Below, piece by piece: positions 35,084-44,056 of a DNA stretch of 64,000 nt. Location of the stretch: NCBI GenBank assembly GCA_019359095.1, contig JAHHHZ010000022.1:1-64000 (forward strand). The letters are read 5' to 3'. The position numbers were made by a program, and so were the translations under genes. The notes beneath the pieces are model-generated. The model did not search any database and was not told where the DNA came from. It was given only the letters and a program-made list of their open reading frames with translations. The DNA is from Pleurocapsa minor HA4230-MV1. GTDB taxonomy: Bacteria > Cyanobacteriota > Cyanobacteriia > Cyanobacteriales > Xenococcaceae. How positions within the stretch are numbered: the stretch's first letter is position 1; every line of letters starts with the position of its first letter.

Positions 35084-36439
35084 ATGAGTAACAATAGCTA
35101 CGAAGTTGTCATTATTGGTGGTGGAGTTTGCGGTACGGCATTACTTTATGTTTTAAGCAACTATACCAACGTTAAGCGAGTCGCTCTGATTGAGAAAGAA
35201 GCAGATGTAGCTTTAGTTAATTCCTTTACTAACAGCAATAGCCAGACTCTTCATTTTGGTGATATTGAAACTAACTACACTTTAGCTAAAGCAGAGAAAG
35301 TAAACGCAGGAGCTAGTTTAGTCAAAAATTATTTGTTGACCAAAGATCCAGAACAGGAAATCTACACCAAATATCACAAGATGGTTTTGGGCGTGGGTGC
35401 AGAACAAACAGAGCAATTAAAAGCTAGATATCAACAGTTTAAGTCTCTTTTTCCTGATTTAAGGTTGTTAGATCGAACAGAAATTGCAGCCAAAGAACCA
35501 AAAGTATTACTCGATCGCCCAGAAGATCGAGAGATCGTGGCTTTATATACCGATGAAGGTTATACCGTAGATTTTAATCGTCTGGCAAAGTCATTTATAG
35601 TTAATTCTGGGCAAAATACCGAGGCGAAAATAGATTTACTATTTAATACCAAAGTAAAGCGAATTACTAAACAGCCAGAGGGGTATCAAATCAAAACATC
35701 AGACCAAACCATTACTAGTAAGGCGATCGTGGTGGCAGCAGGAGCGCACAGTTTACTCTTTGCTAAATCCCTCGGTTACGGTCTAGATTATGCTTTACTG
35801 AGCGTAGCGGGAAGCTTCTATTTTGCGCCTCAGTTCCTCAATGGTAAGGTATATACCGTACAGCAGGAAAAATTACCTTTCGCTGCCATTCATGGCGATC
35901 CTGAAGTCCACGATCGCGCGATCGCTCGTTTTGGGCCAACTGCCAAGGTTCTACCGATGTTAGAACGTCATCACTATGGCAGCATAATTGAATATTTCCA
36001 AACTGCGGGTTTGAGCTTTAAGGCAGTTCTGAGCTTTACCAAAATCTTGTCTGACCCGATTATTTTTAAATATATTGCCCTCAACTTCATTTATGACTTT
36101 CCCATTATTGGTAAAAGACTGTTTATCAAAGAAGTAAGCAAAATTATCCCTTCAATTAAATTAAAAGATCTTACCTATGCTAAGGGTTACGGTGGAGTTC
36201 GTCCCCAGGTTGTGAACCTTAATACCCAAGCATTAGAGATGGGAGAAGCTAAAATAACTGGCGAGCGGATCATTTTTAATATTACCCCTTCTCCTGGTGC
36301 TTCTACCTGCCTCCAGAATGCTTTAGAAGATACCACTCGATTGATCGATTTTTTGGGAGAAGGCTATCAGTTTAAGCGTCAACAATTTCTTGATGATTTA
36401 TCAACCAACAGCGAACAATTAGTCGATCTTAATTCCTAA
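35084..36439 (+). CDS. malate:quinone-oxidoreductase-like FAD protein
   Basis: This 451-residue flavoprotein begins YEVVIIGGGVCGTALLYVLS (FAD motif). Mqo-like segments follow: VALIEKEADVALVNSFTNSN, then SQTLHFGDIETNYT, GYTVDFNRLAKSF, SKAIVVAAGAHSLLFAKSLG, ARFGPTAKVLPMLERHHYG and KGYGGVRPQVVN. Mqo enzymes oxidise malate and feed electrons to quinone at the membrane surface. The match is to the general family; it is shorter than typical Mqo (about 490-540 residues), so the substrate could be another 2-hydroxyacid. It is divergent from the catalase gene across the repeat-rich spacer. Confidence 0.75.
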   Translation: MSNNSYEVVIIGGGVCGTALLYVLSNYTNVKRVALIEKEADVALVNSFTNSNSQTLHFGDIETNYTLAKAEKVNAGASLVKNYLLTKDPEQEIYTKYHKMVLGVGAEQTEQLKARYQQFKSLFPDLRLLDRTEIAAKEPKVLLDRPEDREIVALYTDEGYTVDFNRLAKSFIVNSGQNTEAKIDLLFNTKVKRITKQPEGYQIKTSDQTITSKAIVVAAGAHSLLFAKSLGYGLDYALLSVAGSFYFAPQFLNGKVYTVQQEKLPFAAIHGDPEVHDRAIARFGPTAKVLPMLERHHYGSIIEYFQTAGLSFKAVLSFTKILSDPIIFKYIALNFIYDFPIIGKRLFIKEVSKIIPSIKLKDLTYAKGYGGVRPQVVNLNTQALEMGEAKITGERIIFNITPSPGASTCLQNALEDTTRLIDFLGEGYQFKRQQFLDDLSTNSEQLVDLNS

Positions 36440-36457
36440 TTTTCTCCTGCCTTGCCC

Positions 36458-38164
36458 CTATTTTATTTTGCTTGCCTGTAACTGCCACTTTTCTCCTGAC
36501 TGCATTTCTAATACCCAACGATGATATTGAATTAAACTAGGACGATGTCCCACGCTAATAAAAGTAGTATTGGTATCTAGCAAATATTGGTAGAGAAGTG
36601 CCTCATTCTTAATGTCTAAGGCACTGGTGGCTTCGTCTAAAACAACATAGCGTGGTTGGTTAATTAAAATTCTGGCGAAGGCTAATCTTTGCTGTTCTCC
36701 CAGAGATAAAATTTCATCCCAGTCTTTTTCGATGTAAAAACCGCCTGAGCGTTCGGCTAAGTCTGCTAAATTAACTTTTTCTAGGGCATGGTTCAGCTTA
36801 TCTTCGGAAATTTCTAAATTATCGTGAGGATAGATTAACTGGCTGTGCAACGTACCCAGGATCATGTAGGGCTTTTGAGGCAAAAAAAGCATTTGTGATA
36901 GGTTAGGGCGATAGATAGCACCGCTACCAGAGTCCCATAATCCAGCGATCGCTCTGAGTAAAGAACTCTTACCACAGCCACTAGTACCAGTGATCAGTAA
37001 TCCTTCTCCAGTGGGTAAGTTGACGGATAAATCCCTGATTAGAGTTCTTTGGTAGTTAGGAGTTTGTAGCGTTAGATTTTTGATTGCTAGGTTATTTTGC
37101 TTGATGGTATTAATGGTAGGACGAGCTAAAATATCTCGATCGACAACAGCTTGAGGATGGTCTAGATAAACTTTGAGACTAGATAAACGCTCAACACTAG
37201 CAGCAAATGCTGTCAACGATTGGAATTGCTCAACAATAAAATTTAGTGAATGAAAAATAACGGCAAATGCGCCAGCAGCTTCAGTAACTTTGCCTACTTC
37301 TAAATTACCAGATATCACTTGGGGAGCAATGATTAGGGCGGGGAGAATATAAGGGAAAAAATTATAGGCATGACTAAATAAGCCTAAATATATTTCTTTC
37401 CACAGCACTAATAAATTAAAGTTTTGAAAAACTTCTTCAAACTTACGTTTAAGACTTTGATTTTCTTGATCTTCTCCTTGGTAAAAAGCGATCGATTCAG
37501 AGTTTTCTCTAATTCTCACTAAGCCAAAGCGAAAATTAGCTTCTTTCTTAATTTGGTTAAAGTTAATTTTGACCAGTTTTCTGCCAAATACACCAACAAC
37601 GATTACTGAGCCAAATAGAGCATAAACAAGTAAGATATAAACTAGACTTGAGGAAATTTGCCACAGAGCAAAGCTAAAAGCAATAACCTGAAAAACCGAA
37701 CTAACTATCGCCAGTAAAAAACCGAGAGAATCAACGGTAAAACCTTTAATATCCTCAGCAATTCTTTGGTCTGGGTTGTCAAGATCGGTATTAAAGTTTC
37801 CCAGTTTATAAAAAGCACGTTGACTAAAATAACGATTTAAAAATGAGTTAGTTAACCATTTACGCCAATAGTTACCTAATATGCCCTGTACATAACCAAA
37901 ACCAGCATATAAAGGAACATAAATTACGAGAATAATAAAAAAAGTTTTAATAGTTGCTTGAAATCGCTCAATTTCTCGGGCAGAAAGAGAAGAGATAATG
38001 TTGCCCTGTTGCTGATTTAACAGAACACTAAGTTGGGTATAAGCAACTAAGAGAAGAAAGAGAAGAAACAACAGAGTCAAGGCACCTTTTTTTTCATTTC
38101 CCAGCCAATATAGCTTTGCCAGCGACCAAAATTGCTTAAATATTTTAAAATTGAATCGATTCAT
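36458..38164 (-). CDS. ABC-D/YddA-type ABC transporter
   Basis: This 568-residue half-transporter has an N-terminal membrane domain with the SbmA/YddA-like segments WRKWLTNSFLNRYFSQRAFY, NPDQRIAEDI and RIRENSESIAFYQGE, which are the hallmarks of the ABC-D family (peroxisomal ABCD and bacterial BacA-related). Its ATPase domain shows Walker A TGTSGCGKSSLLRAIAGLW, signature LSLGEQQRLAFARILI, Walker B YVVLDEATSALD and the switch His in FISVGHRPS. The substrate is unknown; fatty acyl or peptide-like compounds are possible. It is downstream of a phosphatase gene by about 60 bp on the same strand. Confidence 0.87.
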   Translation of the reverse strand: MNRFNFKIFKQFWSLAKLYWLGNEKKGALTLLFLLFLLLVAYTQLSVLLNQQQGNIISSLSAREIERFQATIKTFFIILVIYVPLYAGFGYVQGILGNYWRKWLTNSFLNRYFSQRAFYKLGNFNTDLDNPDQRIAEDIKGFTVDSLGFLLAIVSSVFQVIAFSFALWQISSSLVYILLVYALFGSVIVVGVFGRKLVKINFNQIKKEANFRFGLVRIRENSESIAFYQGEDQENQSLKRKFEEVFQNFNLLVLWKEIYLGLFSHAYNFFPYILPALIIAPQVISGNLEVGKVTEAAGAFAVIFHSLNFIVEQFQSLTAFAASVERLSSLKVYLDHPQAVVDRDILARPTINTIKQNNLAIKNLTLQTPNYQRTLIRDLSVNLPTGEGLLITGTSGCGKSSLLRAIAGLWDSGSGAIYRPNLSQMLFLPQKPYMILGTLHSQLIYPHDNLEISEDKLNHALEKVNLADLAERSGGFYIEKDWDEILSLGEQQRLAFARILINQPRYVVLDEATSALDIKNEALLYQYLLDTNTTFISVGHRPSLIQYHRWVLEMQSGEKWQLQASKIK

Positions 38165-38224
38165 GAGGTTGTTTTGTCTAACAGAAATGCTTTTAAAAAA
38201 TCAATAGGTGTAATAGGTGTTTAA

Positions 38225-38716
38225 CTAAATCTTGGCTTGATACTCTGCGGAATCAACCACATAATTTAATAGGCCAGCACAGGCATCGTAAAGGAGATCG
38301 ATTACATAGTCAAAACCATCTGCACCACCATAATAGGGATCTGGTATCTCCTTATCGGCTTTTTTTGTAGCGAAATCGCAGATCATGTGGATCTTGTCTT
38401 CGTACTTACCTTCGCGATCTAGATATAAAATGTCTTGATAGTTTTCTCGATCCATTGCCAAGATTAAATCAAAGCTTTGTAAGTCGGCTGGTTTTAATTG
38501 TCTAGATTGTCCGATTAATTCAAGCCCTCTTTTCTTCGCAGCCGTACTCATACGTCGATCTGGTGCAGCACCAACATGATATCCAGATGTTCCTGCCGAA
38601 TCGCAAATAATTTTTGTTGATAAACCAGCTTCTGAGATCAGGTGGTTCATAATATTTTCTGCTGATGGTGAGCGACAAATATTACCCAAACAGACGAACA
38701 ACAATTTATAGGTCAT
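38225..38716 (-). CDS. low-molecular-weight protein tyrosine phosphatase
   Basis: This 163-residue cytoplasmic phosphatase has the P-loop VCLGNICRSPSAE (nucleophile Cys9, Arg15) near its N-terminus. The general acid Asp is in EIPDPYYGG near residue 127. The length and the ILAMDRENYQDI segment are as in the family. It removes phosphate from tyrosine or arginine side chains; bacterial members often act with tyrosine kinases in polysaccharide export. No such kinase is nearby. It precedes the ABC-D transporter gene on the same strand. Confidence 0.92.
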   Translation of the reverse strand: MTYKLLFVCLGNICRSPSAENIMNHLISEAGLSTKIICDSAGTSGYHVGAAPDRRMSTAAKKRGLELIGQSRQLKPADLQSFDLILAMDRENYQDILYLDREGKYEDKIHMICDFATKKADKEIPDPYYGGADGFDYVIDLLYDACAGLLNYVVDSAEYQAKI

Positions 38717-39107
38717 AAATAATAAAAGACAACCGACTTAATAATCTGGTTGCTGATGATACGTTTCATAATCTCTGCTTTGGTAAATGTACCACAGAGT
38801 TATATCTAAAGACTGACAGAACAAACTTAACAGTTTAAATAGCAATTTTTGACGACTAATGGGGAAAGATAAATCCAGTTAAGTTGAGCATCAGCAGCCG
38901 ATCTAGCTAAAAAATAATGGGCGATCGAGCAAATTTTAGTTAAAGATTTCCAGTTATTTAGATACCTGTGATAGAACATTAGGATTAAAGATATGCTGCC
39001 AGGTGGCGACTGAAAATAAATTTTATTTGTATCAAATTACTCGACGCTGAAATATTCAAGGCGATCGCTCTCATCTATCTATAATTAATTAGCAGGAAAG
39101 TAGTTGC
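38717..39107. other. intergenic region without recognised features
   Basis: About 390 bp lie between the divergent phosphatase and SGNH-protein genes. It has one HIP1 site near 39060 and AT-rich sequence suited to two promoters. I see no ORF, repeat array or hairpin of note. Confidence 0.4.
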
Positions 39108-40550
39108 ATGTTTAAGTCTAAAGTCAAACAACGTCCCATGTTTACACCTCGCCGACGAGCGCGCCGACGTTTTTCTTTGTTGGGAGCGATTATTACTGTC
39201 GGGCTATTTCTTGTATCTTTAGAGCTATTAACGCGGATTTTTTTCGATCTGGCTGGTAATCAAACCGAGTTTGCTCAAATAGACAAATCAAATCCAATTG
39301 ATGCCTATAAGTTAGATTTCAAATCAGGAGATCCCAACAATCAGGCTAAAACATCAGACTTTTTGTTAGCTAAAAGCAATATGTCTTTAGGATATAGTTT
39401 GGTAGAAAATCAACAGCATAAATTCTGGCAGATTAACGCCCAAGGTTTTCGCGATCGCGATCCTCTTCCTCTAGTTAAACCCCAAAATGAAATCAGAATT
39501 TTCTTATTGGGTAATTCAACTGCTTTTGGTTACGGTAGTTCTAGTAACTCTAAGACAATTAGCGATCGGTTGCAAACTCGTCTGCAACAACGTCTAGAGC
39601 AACAGCAGGCTACTCCTGAAATTTATCAATCAGATTTGCCACTGACTGACAAAGGCAAACAACCAAAAAACTTGGCAAATCCACCTAAAACTAAACAACA
39701 AGAGAATTTAGCCAAGCCACCCAAAATCAAACCTGGCAAGTACCGTATTATTAATGCTGCTGTTCCTGGTTATGCTTCAGGTAATGAGTTGGCACAGATT
39801 GCTTTACAGGTGCTGAAATACCAGCCTGATTTAATTATCATGCTAAACGGCTATCAAGACTTAATGTTGCCAAGCGATCGCAAAGCGACTCAAATTCCTG
39901 TGGCTCAAGTTGCTCAAAACGAGCAACCTAATAGCTTAGGTACTTATCTAGATCGACTGATTGAACCCCTGCTCAAAGAAAGTTATTTGGCGAAGGTAAC
40001 TGCTAAATACTGGGACAAATCACAACCCGAAGATGTTAAAGCAGATTTTCTCCTAGATGAGCAAACTTCTAACCTAGTTAGGCATTTACCCCAAAACAAA
40101 CCAGAACTGGAAAAAAGAATAGCTCGCTATGTGGAACATCAAAAACAAATTCTTAATTTGAGTACCGCAGCACAAGTACCTTTATTAATTGCCATCCAGC
40201 CAGAAATTACAGGACGAAATCCCAGTAAACTAGATTCTACTGAAGGAGAAATCATCACCGAACTAGGTAGAACCTATATTGAGAAAGTTAGATCGGACTA
40301 TCCCGCCTTTACTAATGCTGCTTTCAAGCTGGCACAATCCTATCCCAATAATATTAAGGTACTGAATTTATACAAATTGACCGATAAATATCCTTCCCCT
40401 AGTTTTATCGATTCAATTCATCTTAGTGAAGTAGCTAACGAGAAGTTGGCAGAACAGCTTTACTATGGCATTGCTAGTATACCGAAAATGCAGCAAACAC
40501 CTCCGCCAGCAAAAGCGTTACAGCCTGTATCTGCTCAAGATAGTCAGTAA
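39108..40550 (+). CDS. membrane-anchored SGNH-hydrolase-like protein
   Basis: This 480-residue protein has a basic N-terminus (TPRRRARRR) and one membrane helix (about residues 24-45), so the rest is likely periplasmic. SGNH features are IRIFLLGNSTAFGYGSS (block I Ser near residue 137), LIIMLNGYQDLML (block III-like Asn) and FIDSIHLSEVANEKLAEQL (block V Asp/His near 445). A Gln/Lys/Pro-rich insertion (about 165-200) interrupts the domain. Such proteins act as esterases or polysaccharide O-acyl modifiers. The substrate is unknown. The dynamin cassette follows after a 178-bp gap. Confidence 0.78.
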   Translation: MFKSKVKQRPMFTPRRRARRRFSLLGAIITVGLFLVSLELLTRIFFDLAGNQTEFAQIDKSNPIDAYKLDFKSGDPNNQAKTSDFLLAKSNMSLGYSLVENQQHKFWQINAQGFRDRDPLPLVKPQNEIRIFLLGNSTAFGYGSSSNSKTISDRLQTRLQQRLEQQQATPEIYQSDLPLTDKGKQPKNLANPPKTKQQENLAKPPKIKPGKYRIINAAVPGYASGNELAQIALQVLKYQPDLIIMLNGYQDLMLPSDRKATQIPVAQVAQNEQPNSLGTYLDRLIEPLLKESYLAKVTAKYWDKSQPEDVKADFLLDEQTSNLVRHLPQNKPELEKRIARYVEHQKQILNLSTAAQVPLLIAIQPEITGRNPSKLDSTEGEIITELGRTYIEKVRSDYPAFTNAAFKLAQSYPNNIKVLNLYKLTDKYPSPSFIDSIHLSEVANEKLAEQLYYGIASIPKMQQTPPPAKALQPVSAQDSQ

Positions 40551-40560
40551 AGTAGCAGCG

Positions 40561-40605
40561 CGTTGCACAGAAGAGGTAGTAAGCTCACCCACGGCTAAAA
40601 GCGCG
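40561..40605. repeat. edge motif left of the dynamin cassette
   Basis: CGTTGC at 40561-40566 and CGGCTAAAAGCGCG at 40592-40605 are matched by CGTTGC at 45330-45335 and CGGCTAAAAGCACG at 45356-45369, on the far side of the three-gene cassette. The middle differs and here forms no clear stem. Confidence 0.45.
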
Positions 40606-40728
40606 CGATGCTCTCGCCAACCGCTAAACCTTGGTGTTTCAGTAGCCCCAAATCTATCGGACAAGCCAATAAATCCGAACCTCGGAGAAGGCTTACAACC
40701 CCTCCAATAATTCTCACTCCGTAAATTT

Positions 40729-43140
40729 ATGACAACAGAAATTAATGCTCTATTTGAGCAAGTTAGCGATCGCTTGAAACAATTAGGTAATGGTGTTGCT
40801 GACTTGGCTCAAAACCACGCAGATATTTTAGATAGTCTAACTATCCAAGATTCTTTACTAAAGTTTCGACAGGCTTATGAAGAATCAGTAGGTAGGTTAG
40901 CCAATCCTAATTTCACTATTGCTACTATTGGCACGACTTCTTCGGGCAAATCAACGATTGTTAATGCGTTAATTGGGCGTAAAATTGCTCCTATCGAAGC
41001 AGGAGAAATGAGTGGGGGCATATTAACTATTAAGCATTCCAAGGAGTTTAAATTATTAATCGAAGAGACAGAGGGAGCGCAATGGTTAACGGGAGAGTGG
41101 AAAGACATAAGTGAAAGAGAAATATACGCCCGCATCCGCAACGGGGTGATGTTTCCCTATCATCAAGCTCGACAACAACAAGAATTGATTGCACCACAAG
41201 TTACGGCTTATGTTCCGATTCTAGCAGCCGAAGATTCTAGTTTATTAGGCTTGCCCGAAGGGATAGGTATTGAATTTATCGATCTACCAGGATTAAAGTC
41301 AATTCAAGATCGCGATAATCTTAAAGTGATTCAACAACAGGTTCATAAAGCCTTTAGCTTGGTTGCACTTGATTATTTACAAGTAGACGATCTCCATCGT
41401 AAGCGTTTGTTAGAAGAATTAAAAAAGGTTGTCGAGTATTTACAAGGACGTACTGACTCGATGATTTTTATTCTTAACCGAGTAGATCAAAGGGGACAAG
41501 ACGATATTACGATCGCCGAAAGAATTGAACAATTGCAGTTAGAAATACAGGCAACTCTAAATTTAGAGCGGTTACCCGATATTATTCCTTTAAGTGGTAG
41601 ATTTATTTACTATGCTCAGTGTGCTTGGGGAACAGTACCTCTTAATAATAATTCTGCTGTAGATGCTGCTACACGTCGACAATACTTGAGCGGAATGTTA
41701 AAAGACTGTTCTAGTTTAATTCGCTCTCATGTTTCCGAAGATAAAACCCTCAAAAAGTGGTTTAGGGATATAGAAGATCGGGTGGATGATAGCGATACTA
41801 TAGATGACGAAAGTATGCGAAAAATACTCCGTCATGTCAATAGTTGGAGTGGAGGTGATCGCCTGTGGCAATGTATGCGCGATCGCGTTCGAGAATCTTT
41901 TTCGGAATTGGTTGTTTTACCTGCTTTAATCGATGTCCTTGAAAACTACAAGCATTTAGTTAATACCATTAATGTAGAAGTCAATATTAAAAAGATTGGC
42001 AAGAAAGAAGAACTAGAAAACAAACAGCAGAATATTATCGATGGTAGCGAAAGATTAATTAGAGAGGTTGAAAATATCCGCGATCGGTTTCAGCATGAAA
42101 TAAAAACAATAATCGATCTCTTAAAACAAGATAGTCAAACCGCTCGCAATACTCTAGAACAAAAAGGTATGAAAGGCTTTGATTCTTTTTACGATGCTGT
42201 TCGACAAGTTGAAGAAGATTTAGTAGTAGAACTTATTTCTCCTGTAAGAAATGCTTTTGAACAAGATCAAGGAACTTATGAATTAGAAGAAGAATTAACT
42301 AAAGTTGTTACTCCTCCAAAAGCCAGAGCGATTGCTAAAGCTTACGATTTAGTAAACCGCAAATTAAATAAATTTAAGTCAGATGATTCTGGTTATTTTA
42401 TTAGACAAGTTCGCCACGACAATCAAGAAAAAATTCGTAGTATGGAACACGCTGAAAAAGCAGTTCGTTCTCTTTATTATACGATGCGTAAAGCTATTTC
42501 TAGTAGGGCAGAATTTACTTTGCAAGGACAAACTAAACAATTCGAGATAGGATTACTATCTTTATTTAATCAATTAATTGAAGAACTAAAAAATGTTTGT
42601 GAACAAGCACTTCCTGATCTCGATCTAGATAAAGTAATTATCTCTGATTTTCATAATCATCTTACTCAGAACCCGCCTCAACTACCAGAAGAACTGTTTA
42701 GCTTCTCGGATACTATTAAACAAAGTACTACTAGTAAGCGAGAAGTAGTAGGTAACAAAAAAGAAACCCAACACTATACAGAAGGTAGTTGTTTTAAACA
42801 GGAAAAAACCCGAACTGTTACTAAAAATATCTATGACGATATTGAATATCGAGAATTAAAGCTGCCAGACTATAAAAATATGGCGAGACAGTGGGCGAAT
42901 GGAATTACTGAAGAAAAACAAAAACTTTGGGATATTCTTGATGATTGGATTAGTAAGTATCTAGAGCGAGTCACTAAAGAATTCAACTTGGCTATTGATA
43001 AGGCAATTAAATCTACAGAAAAGGCTTTCGACAAACAATTACAAGATATTGAAAGAGATGCGGTTAAGCAGGAAGAATCTTGGCAACAATTTGAACAAGA
43101 ACTAAATTCTGTTACTGAAATTTATCAACAACTTAGATAA
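40729..43140 (+). CDS. dynamin-family GTPase
   Basis: This 803-residue large GTPase has the P-loop ATIGTTSSGKSTIVNALIG (about residues 65-83), a switch-I stretch GEMSGGILTIKHS, G3 motif FIDLPGLKS (about 183-191) and G4 motif ILNRVD (about 248-253). A long helical, coiled-coil-rich remainder includes KEELENKQQNIIDGSERLIR. No membrane-spanning paddle is evident, unlike BDLP-type bacterial dynamins. Dynamin-like proteins remodel membranes or assemble at sites of membrane stress. The two membrane-associated genes that follow within 13 and 15 bp may anchor it. HIP1 sites occur in this gene but I saw none in the next two. Confidence 0.86.
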   Translation: MTTEINALFEQVSDRLKQLGNGVADLAQNHADILDSLTIQDSLLKFRQAYEESVGRLANPNFTIATIGTTSSGKSTIVNALIGRKIAPIEAGEMSGGILTIKHSKEFKLLIEETEGAQWLTGEWKDISEREIYARIRNGVMFPYHQARQQQELIAPQVTAYVPILAAEDSSLLGLPEGIGIEFIDLPGLKSIQDRDNLKVIQQQVHKAFSLVALDYLQVDDLHRKRLLEELKKVVEYLQGRTDSMIFILNRVDQRGQDDITIAERIEQLQLEIQATLNLERLPDIIPLSGRFIYYAQCAWGTVPLNNNSAVDAATRRQYLSGMLKDCSSLIRSHVSEDKTLKKWFRDIEDRVDDSDTIDDESMRKILRHVNSWSGGDRLWQCMRDRVRESFSELVVLPALIDVLENYKHLVNTINVEVNIKKIGKKEELENKQQNIIDGSERLIREVENIRDRFQHEIKTIIDLLKQDSQTARNTLEQKGMKGFDSFYDAVRQVEEDLVVELISPVRNAFEQDQGTYELEEELTKVVTPPKARAIAKAYDLVNRKLNKFKSDDSGYFIRQVRHDNQEKIRSMEHAEKAVRSLYYTMRKAISSRAEFTLQGQTKQFEIGLLSLFNQLIEELKNVCEQALPDLDLDKVIISDFHNHLTQNPPQLPEELFSFSDTIKQSTTSKREVVGNKKETQHYTEGSCFKQEKTRTVTKNIYDDIEYRELKLPDYKNMARQWANGITEEKQKLWDILDDWISKYLERVTKEFNLAIDKAIKSTEKAFDKQLQDIERDAVKQEESWQQFEQELNSVTEIYQQLR

Positions 43141-43153
43141 AAACTATTTCGAT

Positions 43154-44041
43154 ATGAACTCTGGTTATCGCTTAACTCCTTTTCATTTTCTGGAAAAATT
43201 TGATTTTATTTTAGAGCAACTTTCTGAAAATCGAAAAAATTCAAATTTAGATGCAGCTATTATTGCTTGGTGTAATGAATTATCCTTAGATGAAATTTTT
43301 CCAAAAGTATCTCAAGAAATTATTGCAAATCAAAATTTATGGATACAACAAAATAAAATTTTGAAAAATACATTGAAATTATATCGCCAACTTTTAGTAA
43401 TAACAGATAAAAAAATAACTGGAGGAATAGGTAACTCATTTAACACACTTGACAATATTTCTAGCAAGGATTTTTATCATAATATTCAGGAGGTAAAACA
43501 AAAAATGAATACTAAATCAATAATTATTGTTGCTTTTGTTCTTACAGGTGTAGGCTTATTACTTTATCTTTTAAATAAGAAAGGTAGTAATTCTAATCTT
43601 CAATCCAAAAATCAAACCACTAATTATTCTAATTATATTCTTCCAATTGAAGAAAAATATATTTTGGCTTTGCTGATAAAAAGTGATCGCTATCAAGATT
43701 TGATTCATTCATTGAAGAATAACAGTCGCTTACAACCAGAAGATAGCTCTAAACTATATGGTGCAACTCAAGGTTTATGGATTGAAACAACGAGCAAATT
43801 TGAGCAGTCACAAATTAAACAAGAATTAATCAATTGTAAGACAGTTGGCACAACATCTGAATACGACGTTCATTTTGTCACCATAGAATTAGATGAAGAT
43901 GATTCTAGATTCTATCCTAATGTTAATCCAATGGATCGTAGAGATGCCTTTATCGACTTAGGAAAGCGATCTCCTCAAGTCACAGTCTCTCGCAGATTAT
44001 CGTGTAAAGCTTATGAAAATACAGAGTTTTACAGTCGCTAA
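43154..44041 (+). CDS. single-span membrane protein, dynamin cassette gene 2
   Basis: This 295-residue protein has an N-terminal helical region of about 120 residues. One membrane helix follows at about 122-140 (SIIIVAFVLTGVGLLLYLL). The C-terminal soluble domain of about 130 residues contains acidic and Tyr-rich segments (VHFVTIELDEDDSRFYPNVN) and a short cysteine-bearing end (SRRLSCKAYE). No recognised family. The gene is strikingly AT-rich and I saw no HIP1 palindrome in it, unlike most neighbours. Spacing of 13 bp to the GTPase and 15 bp to the next gene implies a single transcript. Confidence 0.72.
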   Translation: MNSGYRLTPFHFLEKFDFILEQLSENRKNSNLDAAIIAWCNELSLDEIFPKVSQEIIANQNLWIQQNKILKNTLKLYRQLLVITDKKITGGIGNSFNTLDNISSKDFYHNIQEVKQKMNTKSIIIVAFVLTGVGLLLYLLNKKGSNSNLQSKNQTTNYSNYILPIEEKYILALLIKSDRYQDLIHSLKNNSRLQPEDSSKLYGATQGLWIETTSKFEQSQIKQELINCKTVGTTSEYDVHFVTIELDEDDSRFYPNVNPMDRRDAFIDLGKRSPQVTVSRRLSCKAYENTEFYSR

Positions 44042-44056
44042 TTTGAGATAACACTG

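Noticed and set aside
40465-40710. 81-residue ORF overlapping the end of the SGNH gene
   Set aside because: Frame-shifted relative to the SGNH gene; composition is unlike a protein and its second half is intergenic repeat-like sequence.
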